Positions 1-6,550 of a stretch of 64,000 nucleotides of DNA are shown here, in pieces. This stretch comes from CAWJLE01 sp963843645. Lineage in GTDB: Bacteria; Chloroflexota; Anaerolineae; DAOTYC01. The stretch is from contig CAWJLE010000003.1 in NCBI GenBank assembly GCA_963843645.1, forward strand, positions 682,001 to 746,000. The letters run 5' to 3'. Numbering within the stretch: the first letter of the stretch is position 1; each line of letters opens with the position of its first letter. Under the pieces are notes generated by a model. It did not search any database and was not told where the DNA came from. It saw only the letters and a program-made list of their open reading frames with translations. Both the position numbers and the translations under genes were made by a program.

Positions 1-1
1 C

Positions 2-166
2 ATCCAGGTCAAGCTCGTCGATCGTCGCGATTTTGCGAATTTGCTATTCAAGTATGGACTTGAAGATGAGAAGGAGCATCTCGTAGGGCAGGCTGCTATC
101 GACGCGGCGGCTGCGACAGAGTCAAATACCTCGAACAGTCTTGAGGAGGAAGACAATGAGTCTTGA
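2..166 (+). CDS. C-terminal end of an Mrr-like restriction endonuclease domain protein (partial)
   Basis: An open frame enters from the left edge and stops at TGA 164-166, overlapping the start of the next gene. The visible residues begin IQVKLVDRRDFANLLFKYGL and end in an acidic tail. The pattern 'hydrophobic-LVD-x-x-x-hA-x-LL' resembles the last strand and helix of Mrr-type restriction endonuclease folds, where a module binding or cleaving DNA often sits at the C-terminus of a multi-domain protein. This is a motif-level resemblance only; most of the gene is outside the window. The overlap with hpt suggests co-transcription. Confidence 0.4.
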   Translation: MQVKLVDRRDFANLLFKYGLEDEKEHLVGQAAIDAAAATESNTSNSLEEEDNES

Positions 167-737
167 CCAACCAGCTAGCTCCGCGGTTGAGATGCTCAGC
201 CACATCGACCGAGTGATCCTCAGCCAGGAACAGATCGCGGCCCGCGTTGCGGAGATGGGAGCTGCAATCTCCCGCGATTACGACGGCCAGGACCTCATTC
301 TGATCGGAGTGCTCCGCGGCGTCCTGTTCTTCATGGCCGACCTCTTGCGCGCCGTGAGCATCCCGGTTCGGTACGACTTCATCGCCATATCGCGCTACGG
401 GCCCACCTCTCAGACGCGCGGCGTCGTCCGGCTGACCAAGGACCTGGACGAGCACATCGAGGGGCGACACGTCCTGTTTGTCGAGGACGTCATCGATACC
501 GGCCTGACCTCCAACTACATTCTGAAGAATCTCCGAGCGCGTGACCCGGCCAGCATCAAGGTCTGCGTTCTGCTGGACCGCCCTCAGCACCGCCTGATCG
601 ACCTCAACATCGCCTACAAGGGATTCGAGTTGCCTGACTTGTTTCTGGTCGGCTACGGCCTGGACTACCAGCAGATGTTTCGCAATTTGCCGTACATCGC
701 CACGCTCAAGTCTGACGCGCTCAGCCGGCAGGTATAA
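156..737 (+). CDS. hpt: Hypoxanthine/purine phosphoribosyltransferase
   Basis: Purine salvage enzyme that joins hypoxanthine or guanine to PRPP, cytoplasmic. The PRPP-binding signature is seen as HVLFVEDVIDTGLT near residues 100-113, and the PRTase flexible-loop region (YDFIAISRYG) lies near residue 75. At 193 residues it has the usual length for bacterial HPRT. I start it at ATG 156 because a GAGGAGGA Shine-Dalgarno (143-150) precedes it; the longer TTG start at 141 would overlap that site. It overlaps the stop of the preceding gene by 11 bases. A perfect 10-bp hairpin follows the stop. Confidence 0.93.
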   Translation: MSLDQPASSAVEMLSHIDRVILSQEQIAARVAEMGAAISRDYDGQDLILIGVLRGVLFFMADLLRAVSIPVRYDFIAISRYGPTSQTRGVVRLTKDLDEHIEGRHVLFVEDVIDTGLTSNYILKNLRARDPASIKVCVLLDRPQHRLIDLNIAYKGFELPDLFLVGYGLDYQQMFRNLPYIATLKSDALSRQV

Positions 738-743
738 TACAGA

Positions 744-773
744 GACTTCCGAAACATGAACACTTCGGAAGTC
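744..773. terminator. Bidirectional hairpin between hpt and the antisense candidate RNA
   Basis: GACTTCCGAA (744-753) and TTCGGAAGTC (764-773) form a perfect 10-bp stem with a 10-nt loop. There is no long T run on either side. It sits directly after hpt and also where a minus-strand transcript starting near 1082 would end. Hairpins with the same CTTCCGAAG arm recur at 40851 and 53279. Confidence 0.6.
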
Positions 774-1082
774 GCGGCGCCTTTTGGGTTCGCCGTTTGG
801 TCCCAAGATCGGTCACAAAAGCAAAGAGGGCCAACTAACCTCGGCTCCCTATCTTACCCGGGCTGCTCTCCTCAGGCTATTGACTGAGTACCTCTACGCT
901 GACTCCCGAACCTCTCCGGCGCTATGTTCCGGAGATCTTCGCTCGCTGGCTTCCCTCCCGCCCCCGGGATTTCTTCCAGCTCACAGTGCGTCCTCGCTGG
1001 GTCCGCTCTGCTGGTCAGGTTTGAGCTTTACGGCAGCTACCTGTCAGACGTTAAGAACCTTCAGCTCTTTGGAACCCTCTCT
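744..1082 (-). ncRNA. Candidate structured non-coding RNA, unassigned family
   Basis: A consensus promoter (1089-1117, minus) would start a transcript near 1082 that runs into the hairpin at 744-773 with no convincing protein gene. The RNA could fold as a closed, multibranched molecule: its 5' end (1082-1075, AGAGAGGG) pairs with 830-823 (CCCTCTTT); inside are 1067-1063/1027-1023, 980-976/949-945 enclosing 969-965/960-956, 934-929/919-914, and 888-884/875-871. I looked for hallmarks of RNase P RNA, tmRNA, SRP RNA and the T-box and found none. A known family that I cannot recognise by eye remains possible. Confidence 0.55.
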
Positions 1083-1088
1083 AGATTT

Positions 1089-1117
1089 ATTATATGACAT
1101 AACAATTGACTTGTCAA
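1089..1117 (-). promoter_or_regulatory. Consensus sigma70-type promoter of the candidate RNA
   Basis: On the minus strand TTGACA (1117-1112), a 17-bp spacer, then TATAAT (1094-1089): a perfect match to the housekeeping consensus. Transcription would begin near 1082 and read away from the oxidoreductase gene, into a region without a supported CDS. Confidence 0.8.
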
Positions 1118-1193
1118 GGGGTATGAACCTTAAAATGATGCCGCGATGAAAGGACATTGAGAGCCCTGGACCTTCTTTCCTCCGGCCAGACGA

Positions 1194-1227
1194 AGCAGCG
1201 GAGCCGGTTCGTCTCGGCTCCGCTGCT
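1194..1227 (-). terminator. Hairpin after the aldehyde:ferredoxin oxidoreductase gene
   Basis: AGCAGCGGAGCCG (1194-1206) and its exact complement at 1215-1227 give a 13-bp stem with an 8-nt loop, 31 bases past the stop of the minus-strand gene. No T tract follows, so it may be Rho-assisted or serve to stabilise the 3' end. Confidence 0.65.
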
Positions 1228-1257
1228 GTCATCGTCCAGAAGTACGCATGTCTCGGC

Positions 1258-3210
1258 TTATAGCCAGTCCAGGTTGCCCTTGGCGCGCATGACTTTGCCC
1301 TGCTCCACCCATTTCGCCTTCCGGGTGGCCGCCCAGCCCAGGTCCAGCTCCACAAGCTTGGCCGTTCGTGGGATCGCGTCCTCGTCCCAGTTGCACATCT
1401 CGTAATACACGTCGAGAGCCTCGCGGAATGCCTTTCGATCGATCGCCCGGCCCTTCTCCGCCCCGTTCTCCAGGCCTTCGAACATGCGATCCGGCAGCCA
1501 GTCCTCCGCCTTGGTGAAGCCTTCGCGAATGTTGTATAGGCGGACCAGGTTCCAGCGACGCTCGCCCAGCTTCATCAGCTCCCAGAGGCTTACTTCCCAG
1601 CCCGTGATGGCCTGCGTCATCATGACCAGGTCGGTCATGGTGAAGGTGCGGACCGGCGCGAAGGTGAGCAGGCAGCACCCCATCGTGTCCAGCATGGAGA
1701 AGTGATGCTGGAGGTAGTAGTACATGCGCATCTTTCCCCAGTCGATCGTGGGGTTGTCCACACGCTCCAACAGGCCCAGCACCTTCATCTGGCGCACGTT
1801 AGTCTCGGGTGCCACGGCATCGAAGTCTGGGTCGTGCTCCACGCGGGTGTGCTCTGCACCCAGCTCCGACACGGCGTAGGTGATGCCCAGCATGCCTTTG
1901 ACACGTGGCTCGTGCATGGCAATCTCTTCGGCCTTGACATGCATCGCGAACTTGTCGGCGCCGTGCCCGATCTCCTTGGCAAAACGGGCCACGCCCTCGC
2001 CCAGTTCGCGGCCAATGCCTTGACGATCGGCAATCATCTGGACCGTCTTCACCATCGCGTCGGCGTTGCCCCAGGTCAGCTCGACGCCGCCCGTGTCTTC
2101 TTTGGTGATGATGCCCTGATCGTACAGCTCCATGGCGAAGGCGACCGCGTTCCCACAAGAGATCGTGTCGATTCCGTAGGAGTTGCAAATCTGGTTCGCG
2201 TATGAGACCGCCGCAAGGTCGGACACTTCGCAGAATGAGCCCATCGAGGCCAGCGTCTCGTACTCCGGTCCGCCGTACTTGGGATCGACCTTGTATGGGC
2301 CGTCTTTTATTTCCACCATGCGCTTGCACTTCACGGGACACGCATAGCAGCCTTCGGTCCCGGTCAGGATCGTCTGTTTCATCGTTTCACCGGACAGCTG
2401 TTCGACCTGTTCGAACATGCCCTTCCGGAAGTTCTTGGTCGGCTGCATTCCGCGCTCGCTCTGGCCGCTGATGTACACGGCGGTGCCGAAGGTGGCCAGG
2501 TTATTGTTGTCCGGGTTGTCCATGTAGTTCTGGGCAAACCAGCGGGCGCGCTCCTTGATGAACGCCGGGTCCTTCATGTTGATGCCCATCTTGCCGCGGA
2601 TCGCCAGGCACTTCAGGTTCTTTGATCCCATGACCGCGCCCATGCCGGTGCGACCGGCGGCTTCACGGCGGCTGTCGATCACGCACGCAAATCGGACCAT
2701 CTTCTCGCCACCCGGGCCGATGCCCAGGTACTTGATCTGTTTGTCGCCCAGCTCTTTTCGAATCGCTTCTTCAGCGTCGGCCGTGAGTGTGCCCCACAGG
2801 TGCCGCGCGTCTCGAATCTCACACTCTCCGTCGTGGATCCACAGGTACACGGGCTTGGGGGATTTCCCGGTCACGATGACTCCATCGAAGCCGGCAAACT
2901 TCAGCTCCGCGCCGGTGAACCCTCCGGTCTGCGCCTCGCCGAACCCGCCGGTGACCGGCGACCGCGCCATCACGACCATCCGATTGAAGCCCGCAGCCGG
3001 CGCGCCCACGACTGGGCTGTTGGCGAACACCATCATGTTGTCCGGACCCAGCGGATCCACACCCGGCTCCGTCTCGTGCAGCAGATACCACGCACCATAG
3101 AGCGCCCCGCCCATGTAGGTGCGATACCAGACCTCGTCGTGCTCCTCGACCCCAATCTGGCCGGTAGTCAGGTTCACGCGCAGGATTTTGCCAGTGTAGC
3201 CGTACGGCAT
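1258..3210 (-). CDS. aor: Aldehyde:ferredoxin oxidoreductase family protein (tungsten/molybdopterin)
   Basis: Cytoplasmic enzyme family that oxidises aldehydes to carboxylic acids with ferredoxin as partner, using a tungsto- or molybdo-bis-pterin and one [4Fe-4S] cluster. The 650-residue protein opens with the family's MPYGYTGKILRVNLT, contains the GGFTGAELKFAGFDG stretch, the cofactor-contacting RTGMGAVMGSKNLK near 190-205, the cluster motif CYACPVKC near 288-295 and a later Cys in MGCCLLTF. Length fits AOR/FOR-type enzymes (about 600-650). ATG 3210 has an AGGAGGT Shine-Dalgarno. It has its own promoter and an unusual terminator-containing leader (see 3211-3537). Substrate cannot be told from sequence. 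A [4Fe-4S] ferredoxin is encoded at 53318-53554 but not nearby. Confidence 0.93.
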   Translation of the reverse strand: MPYGYTGKILRVNLTTGQIGVEEHDEVWYRTYMGGALYGAWYLLHETEPGVDPLGPDNMMVFANSPVVGAPAAGFNRMVVMARSPVTGGFGEAQTGGFTGAELKFAGFDGVIVTGKSPKPVYLWIHDGECEIRDARHLWGTLTADAEEAIRKELGDKQIKYLGIGPGGEKMVRFACVIDSRREAAGRTGMGAVMGSKNLKCLAIRGKMGINMKDPAFIKERARWFAQNYMDNPDNNNLATFGTAVYISGQSERGMQPTKNFRKGMFEQVEQLSGETMKQTILTGTEGCYACPVKCKRMVEIKDGPYKVDPKYGGPEYETLASMGSFCEVSDLAAVSYANQICNSYGIDTISCGNAVAFAMELYDQGIITKEDTGGVELTWGNADAMVKTVQMIADRQGIGRELGEGVARFAKEIGHGADKFAMHVKAEEIAMHEPRVKGMLGITYAVSELGAEHTRVEHDPDFDAVAPETNVRQMKVLGLLERVDNPTIDWGKMRMYYYLQHHFSMLDTMGCCLLTFAPVRTFTMTDLVMMTQAITGWEVSLWELMKLGERRWNLVRLYNIREGFTKAEDWLPDRMFEGLENGAEKGRAIDRKAFREALDVYYEMCNWDEDAIPRTAKLVELDLGWAATRKAKWVEQGKVMRAKGNLDWL

Positions 3211-3531
3211 GTTAGTACCTCCTGGATTAGAGTTGTGTGCTCAATTCGAACTCTCCCTGCGGAGATGAGAGCGCCTGATTGCCTCCGAAACGGTGCTGAC
3301 CACCTCCCTTCCATTGGCAAACTCGAGAGAACGCCGTCAAATTGTTCCTGCTTCTCGCCCCCGGAAAAACAAAAAGAGACACTCTCGAACCACCGGCGAA
3401 GCCGGTTGGCTCGAGAGTGCCTCCTTTGCGCACTGGCGGGCGTCACGATTGCTCGTGAAACCTATCGTTCATCCGTCCTGTAGGGACGAGAAGAATCGGA
3501 GGCGCCTCTGCATCTGTCTTCTTACTTAACT
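3211..3531 (-). promoter_or_regulatory. Riboswitch-like leader with intrinsic terminator upstream of aor
   Basis: The transcript from the promoter at 3538-3566 has about 320 nt of leader. An 85-nt element is closed by GCCTCC/GGAGGC (3503-3498 with 3424-3419) and holds two hairpins: CGTCC/GGACG (3488-3484/3478-3474) and CACGA-GCAA-TCGTG (3457-3453/3448-3444, a GNRA loop). Immediately next is a strong terminator (3419-3380 plus T tract), and about 170 nt later the gene begins. The last base of the closing helix is shared with the terminator stem, so the two could compete. This is the layout of an aptamer plus expression platform. I do not recognise the class; a pterin-cofactor or metal ligand is only a guess from the target gene. 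Confidence 0.55.
3365..3419 (-). terminator. Intrinsic terminator inside the aor leader
   Basis: On the minus strand CACTCTCGA (3419-3411) pairs with TCGAGAGTG (3388-3380), with an inner ACCGGC-TTC-GCCGGT stem, followed by GTCTCTTTTTGTTTTT. It is a textbook rho-independent terminator, placed between promoter and start codon. Confidence 0.85.
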
Positions 3532-3537
3532 GGAAGC

Positions 3538-3566
3538 ATTATATCATATCTCCAGGCCGGTGTCAA
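3538..3566 (-). promoter_or_regulatory. Consensus promoter of aor
   Basis: TTGACA (3566-3561), 17-bp spacer, TATAAT (3543-3538) on the minus strand, a perfect consensus. The -35 hexamer overlaps the stop codon of the upstream dioxygenase gene, so aor can be expressed independently of that operon. Confidence 0.85.
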
Positions 3567-4492
3567 CGAAACTCGACCTGTCGCATCTGCTTCACCATCT
3601 CTGGTGTCACCCGCGCTCGTTCCACCATCAGCTCCACTGCGATGCGGTCCGGATCACGGACCAGGGCGCTCACCCACGTGTCATCGCGGCGCCACTCCTC
3701 CACGGCCGTGCCGGCCGCCTGGGCACGTTTGACCAGCGCCTGCCAGGCCTCCACGTCCGGAACGTGCAACCCAAAGGACCGCAGCCCCACCGCGTCAGCG
3801 GGCGGTGGCGGAGCGCCCTCGCCCGCCCAGGTATTGACTCCCACGTGATGGTGATAGCCGCCCGCCGACAAAAACAACGCGCCTGGATAAGACCTTTGTG
3901 TTATGTCCAGTCCGAGGACTCCGTGGTAGAAGCCTTCGGCCTTCTCCAGGCTCGATACGTGCAGGTGGACGTGACCGATATCGGTGCCCGGGTCAATGCC
4001 CGCCCAGGGATCCGTGCCGCCAGCCTGCAGCAGACGGCCCTCGTTGAGCGGCTCGGTCGCCATCTCCACCTGTCCGTCGCGACGCACCCATTGCTCACGC
4101 GGGCGATCGCAGTACAGCTCGAGCCCATTCCCGTCCGGATCAGCCAGATAGATCGCCTCGCTCACCAGGTGATCGGCGGCGCCCTGCAGCGGCCAGTCTG
4201 CGTCGACGAGGTGGCGCAGCAGCCGTCCAAGTGCGGCCTGCCCCGGCAGGCGAACTGCTACGTGATAGAGGCCGGTCGAGCGGCGTGGTTTCGGCCTGGC
4301 CTCCGGACGGCCGGTGAGAAGAAGCAGCGCAGGTCCTTCGCCGGTCGCAGACAACGCGGCAGTGTCGCCTTCGCGCTCCACGAGCCGAAAGCCCAGGACG
4401 TCGGTGTAGAACGCGAGCGCTTCACTCAAGGCCGAAACGTCCAAGTGCACGCGTCCAATGTGAGTTGTCGCCGGCAGATCAAAGCTATTCAT
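3563..4492 (-). CDS. Glyoxalase-fold (VOC) dioxygenase, CatE-like
   Basis: Two vicinal-oxygen-chelate modules in tandem, as in CatE-type extradiol dioxygenases (about 285-310 residues). Module 1 shows HIGRVHLDV, LYHVAVRL and a GNGLELY strand; module 2 keeps a full metal triad: His in HVHLHV, His in HHHVGVNTW and Glu in IAVELMV. The likely role is ring cleavage or a related metal-dependent reaction on a small molecule; the substrate is unknown. ATG 4492 is chosen over an upstream in-frame start because it overlaps the stop of the preceding gene as ATGA, indicating translational coupling with the binding-protein gene. Confidence 0.8.
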   Translation of the reverse strand: MNSFDLPATTHIGRVHLDVSALSEALAFYTDVLGFRLVEREGDTAALSATGEGPALLLLTGRPEARPKPRRSTGLYHVAVRLPGQAALGRLLRHLVDADWPLQGAADHLVSEAIYLADPDGNGLELYCDRPREQWVRRDGQVEMATEPLNEGRLLQAGGTDPWAGIDPGTDIGHVHLHVSSLEKAEGFYHGVLGLDITQRSYPGALFLSAGGYHHHVGVNTWAGEGAPPPPADAVGLRSFGLHVPDVEAWQALVKRAQAAGTAVEEWRRDDTWVSALVRDPDRIAVELMVERARVTPEMVKQMRQVEFR

Positions 4493-5313
4493 GATGTCGT
4501 TCCTTTGTTCAGCAACCATTTGTCTCGCAGGCCATCTAAGAACCCATTGCTCTTCAGCTGCTGGATGACACTGTCGAGAGCCGCTCGCAACTGCGTACTC
4601 TGGTGGTCGGTGACGACCGCGTACGATTCATCTAGAACGGCGTTTCCAACCAACGTGATCTTCCCACCCTGCGCCATGAACGTGTACGCCGAGATCGCAT
4701 CGACCAGGGCGGCATCCACCTTGCCGTCGCTCAGAGCTTTCAGCGCTTCGTCAGCTGAACGGTACGTCTGCACGGTCAATCCGGCGCTCTTCGCCTGCAG
4801 GCGACGCGCTTCGAGGTCTCCGGTAGACCCCAACTCGACACCCAGCCGGCGTCCTGTCAGGTCGCCGATCGCCCGAATGGCGGTGTTGCCGGCGCGAACG
4901 GCCAGATATTGGCCGGCGTTGAAGTACCAGACGCCGAACGACAGATTTTCCGTCAGCGTCGGGTCGTACGGCACTCCAGAGACGACCGCATCCACTTTGC
5001 CCGTACGCACCGCATCGTACAAACTGTCGAAGCCCACGTAGACGAACGAGACCTTCACCCCAAGGCGCTTCCCAATTTCCCGCGCCAGGTCGACGTCGTA
5101 GCCCTTCAGCTCGCCGGTCTTGTCATCCTGCCATTCGAACGGGGGATAGCTGGGATCCAGGCCGACCCGCAACGTGCCTGCTGATCTCATGCGCTGCCAG
5201 GCCAGGTCTTTGTGTTCGCCGCCCTGCACCGATAGCCACCATCCCAGCGCCACCAGGGCCACGATCAGCACGCCGGAGCTGGCCATGGTCATCCGCTTAC
5301 GGAGATCTGGCAT
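4489..5313 (-). CDS. Membrane-anchored amino-acid-type substrate-binding protein (SBP family 3)
   Basis: Extracytoplasmic solute receptor of the polar amino acid/glutamine type. A hydrophobic segment at residues 13-30 serves as signal or anchor; the mature part has TLRVGLDPSYPPFEWQ, GYDVDLAREIGKRLGV, a VGFDSLYDAVRTGKVDAVVSG block and the typical LGVELGSTGDLEARR hinge region. No cognate permease or ATPase lies nearby, so it is an orphan receptor or the partner of an unlinked transporter. Its start overlaps the 3' end of the glycosidase gene by 17 bases and its stop overlaps the dioxygenase start, so the three are one translationally coupled unit. Confidence 0.85.
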   Translation of the reverse strand: MPDLRKRMTMASSGVLIVALVALGWWLSVQGGEHKDLAWQRMRSAGTLRVGLDPSYPPFEWQDDKTGELKGYDVDLAREIGKRLGVKVSFVYVGFDSLYDAVRTGKVDAVVSGVPYDPTLTENLSFGVWYFNAGQYLAVRAGNTAIRAIGDLTGRRLGVELGSTGDLEARRLQAKSAGLTVQTYRSADEALKALSDGKVDAALVDAISAYTFMAQGGKITLVGNAVLDESYAVVTDHQSTQLRAALDSVIQQLKSNGFLDGLRDKWLLNKGTTS

Positions 5314-6460
5314 CGTTCGCCTCCCCCGCCTTCGACGCCGGCTCGCCTCGGGCGTATTTCTGCACTTCGAGATAAATCGCCTTTGGCACGAAGTCCGTCG
5401 TCACGAAGGTGTAGTAGTCCTGATACGTTCGCGCCGGCCACGGGAACCGAAACGCCCACATTGCCAGACCCAGGCACCATGGCCAATCTCGCTGCGCCTT
5501 TTCGTACGCACCGATCGTATTCTGAATTCGTTCCGCAGGCCGCACGGCCTTCGTCCAACGTGGATGATCGTTCCAGCCCGCCTCGCTGATGAAGACCTGT
5601 TTTGCTCCGTCGCCATGGGCCGCCATCACGTCTCGAAGCAACTCCACGCGGCGGAAGTTGACCTTGTCGGCAGCGGGCGGATCGTCGTACGGGAACTTCC
5701 AACCGTAAGAGTGCGCCGCCAGAATGTCGAAGTAAGGTGCCGCCCCCGCCTGGTACATGCGTTCCAGGTAACTCAAGTCGTTCATGCCCCACTCGTTGCC
5801 CACTGGTGCTAGAGTCGGCGCGAGCGCTCCACCCAGGACTCTGACCTCCGGATTAGCTTCCTTCGCCCGTTCGTAGCCAACTTTGAGCAGTTGGGTGTAC
5901 CCTTCGGGATCGACCGCCCTCATGCCCCACTCCAGGCTCAGGTTCGGCTCATTCCAGATTATGACGTAATCGATCTGGCCCTTGAAGTGTTGGACGAAAG
6001 CGAAGACGTAGTCTCCGAAGGCTTTGAACTGACTTTGTTCGAGGAGAAGGTCCGAGGAATCCTTTGGACGAGCCCATTTCGGCACAAGTCCCAATCGCGC
6101 GACAACGGTGAGACCCTGCGCTCGCGCGTGCTTGACCACCATGTCCGGGTGCTGCCAGTTGAACTGGCCCGGGGAGGGCTCGTAATACGCCCACGGAAAG
6201 TACTCCACGATCCATGGGGCGCCCATCTCGCGCACCATTTCGAGCGTGCGCTTGATCTTCCATTCCTCAACTTCGTCGGTCAGGCGAGTATGGACGCCCA
6301 TCTTGGGATTGCGTGTGTCAACCTGCCGGCCGGGCCCGACTTTTACGATAGGTGTCAGTGGGGCGATCAGAACCAGCAGCACCAACAGCGTCAGAATCAG
6401 CCGGATAAATCGGGCGACATTCCTGCGCGTCAACCTACGACGGAACCCATACTCAATCAT
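5297..6460 (-). CDS. Membrane-anchored TIM-barrel glycoside hydrolase-like protein
   Basis: Probable glycosidase of the clan-A type (GH5/GH39-like). From ATG 6460 the 387-residue protein has a basic N-terminus, one membrane segment (about residues 17-38) and a barrel with the acid/base Glu in IIWNEPN (about residue 171) and a nucleophile Glu in VFISEAGW (about residue 293); IVEYFPWAYYEPSPG is the usual second strand. Substrate unknown. A longer reading frame begins at a TTG that is itself the -35 hexamer of a strong promoter, so I reject it. The ATG lies only 7 bases past the -10, which predicts a leaderless mRNA. Confidence 0.8.
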   Translation of the reverse strand: MIEYGFRRRLTRRNVARFIRLILTLLVLLVLIAPLTPIVKVGPGRQVDTRNPKMGVHTRLTDEVEEWKIKRTLEMVREMGAPWIVEYFPWAYYEPSPGQFNWQHPDMVVKHARAQGLTVVARLGLVPKWARPKDSSDLLLEQSQFKAFGDYVFAFVQHFKGQIDYVIIWNEPNLSLEWGMRAVDPEGYTQLLKVGYERAKEANPEVRVLGGALAPTLAPVGNEWGMNDLSYLERMYQAGAAPYFDILAAHSYGWKFPYDDPPAADKVNFRRVELLRDVMAAHGDGAKQVFISEAGWNDHPRWTKAVRPAERIQNTIGAYEKAQRDWPWCLGLAMWAFRFPWPARTYQDYYTFVTTDFVPKAIYLEVQKYARGEPASKAGEANDARSP

Positions 6461-6467
6461 TCGACGG

Positions 6468-6496
6468 ATTATACCCGGAGGGGCCGGCGAGGTCAA
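6468..6496 (-). promoter_or_regulatory. Promoter of the glycosidase operon, leaderless geometry
   Basis: TTGACC (6496-6491), 17-bp spacer, TATAAT (6473-6468), then CCGTCGA and the ATG at 6460. The expected start site (about 7 nt after the -10) coincides with or lies one base before the initiation codon, and no Shine-Dalgarno is available. Confidence 0.75.
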
Positions 6497-6550
6497 GACG
6501 AATCGAGCCTGAAGCCCCCGGCATCATTCCCGCCGGCCGACGGGAACAGG

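Noticed and set aside
96..806. Long minus-strand frame opposite hpt
   Set aside because: Composition is a mirror of the hpt codons, there is no ribosome site, and hpt is unmistakable.
744..1082. Assignment of the first RNA to RNase P, tmRNA, SRP, T-box or cobalamin riboswitch
   Set aside because: The diagnostic motifs (GAAAGUCC, ACAGAA, a TPsiC-like GGTTCGA arm, GGAAGGAAGC, the T-box, the B12 box) were searched for by eye and not found.
784..1149. 121-codon plus-strand frame
   Set aside because: Ser/Leu/Pro-rich with no family resemblance; it lies across the stems of the candidate RNA on the other strand.
3293..3529. 78-codon plus-strand frame in the aor leader
   Set aside because: It runs antisense through the terminator and promoter of aor and has no start signals.
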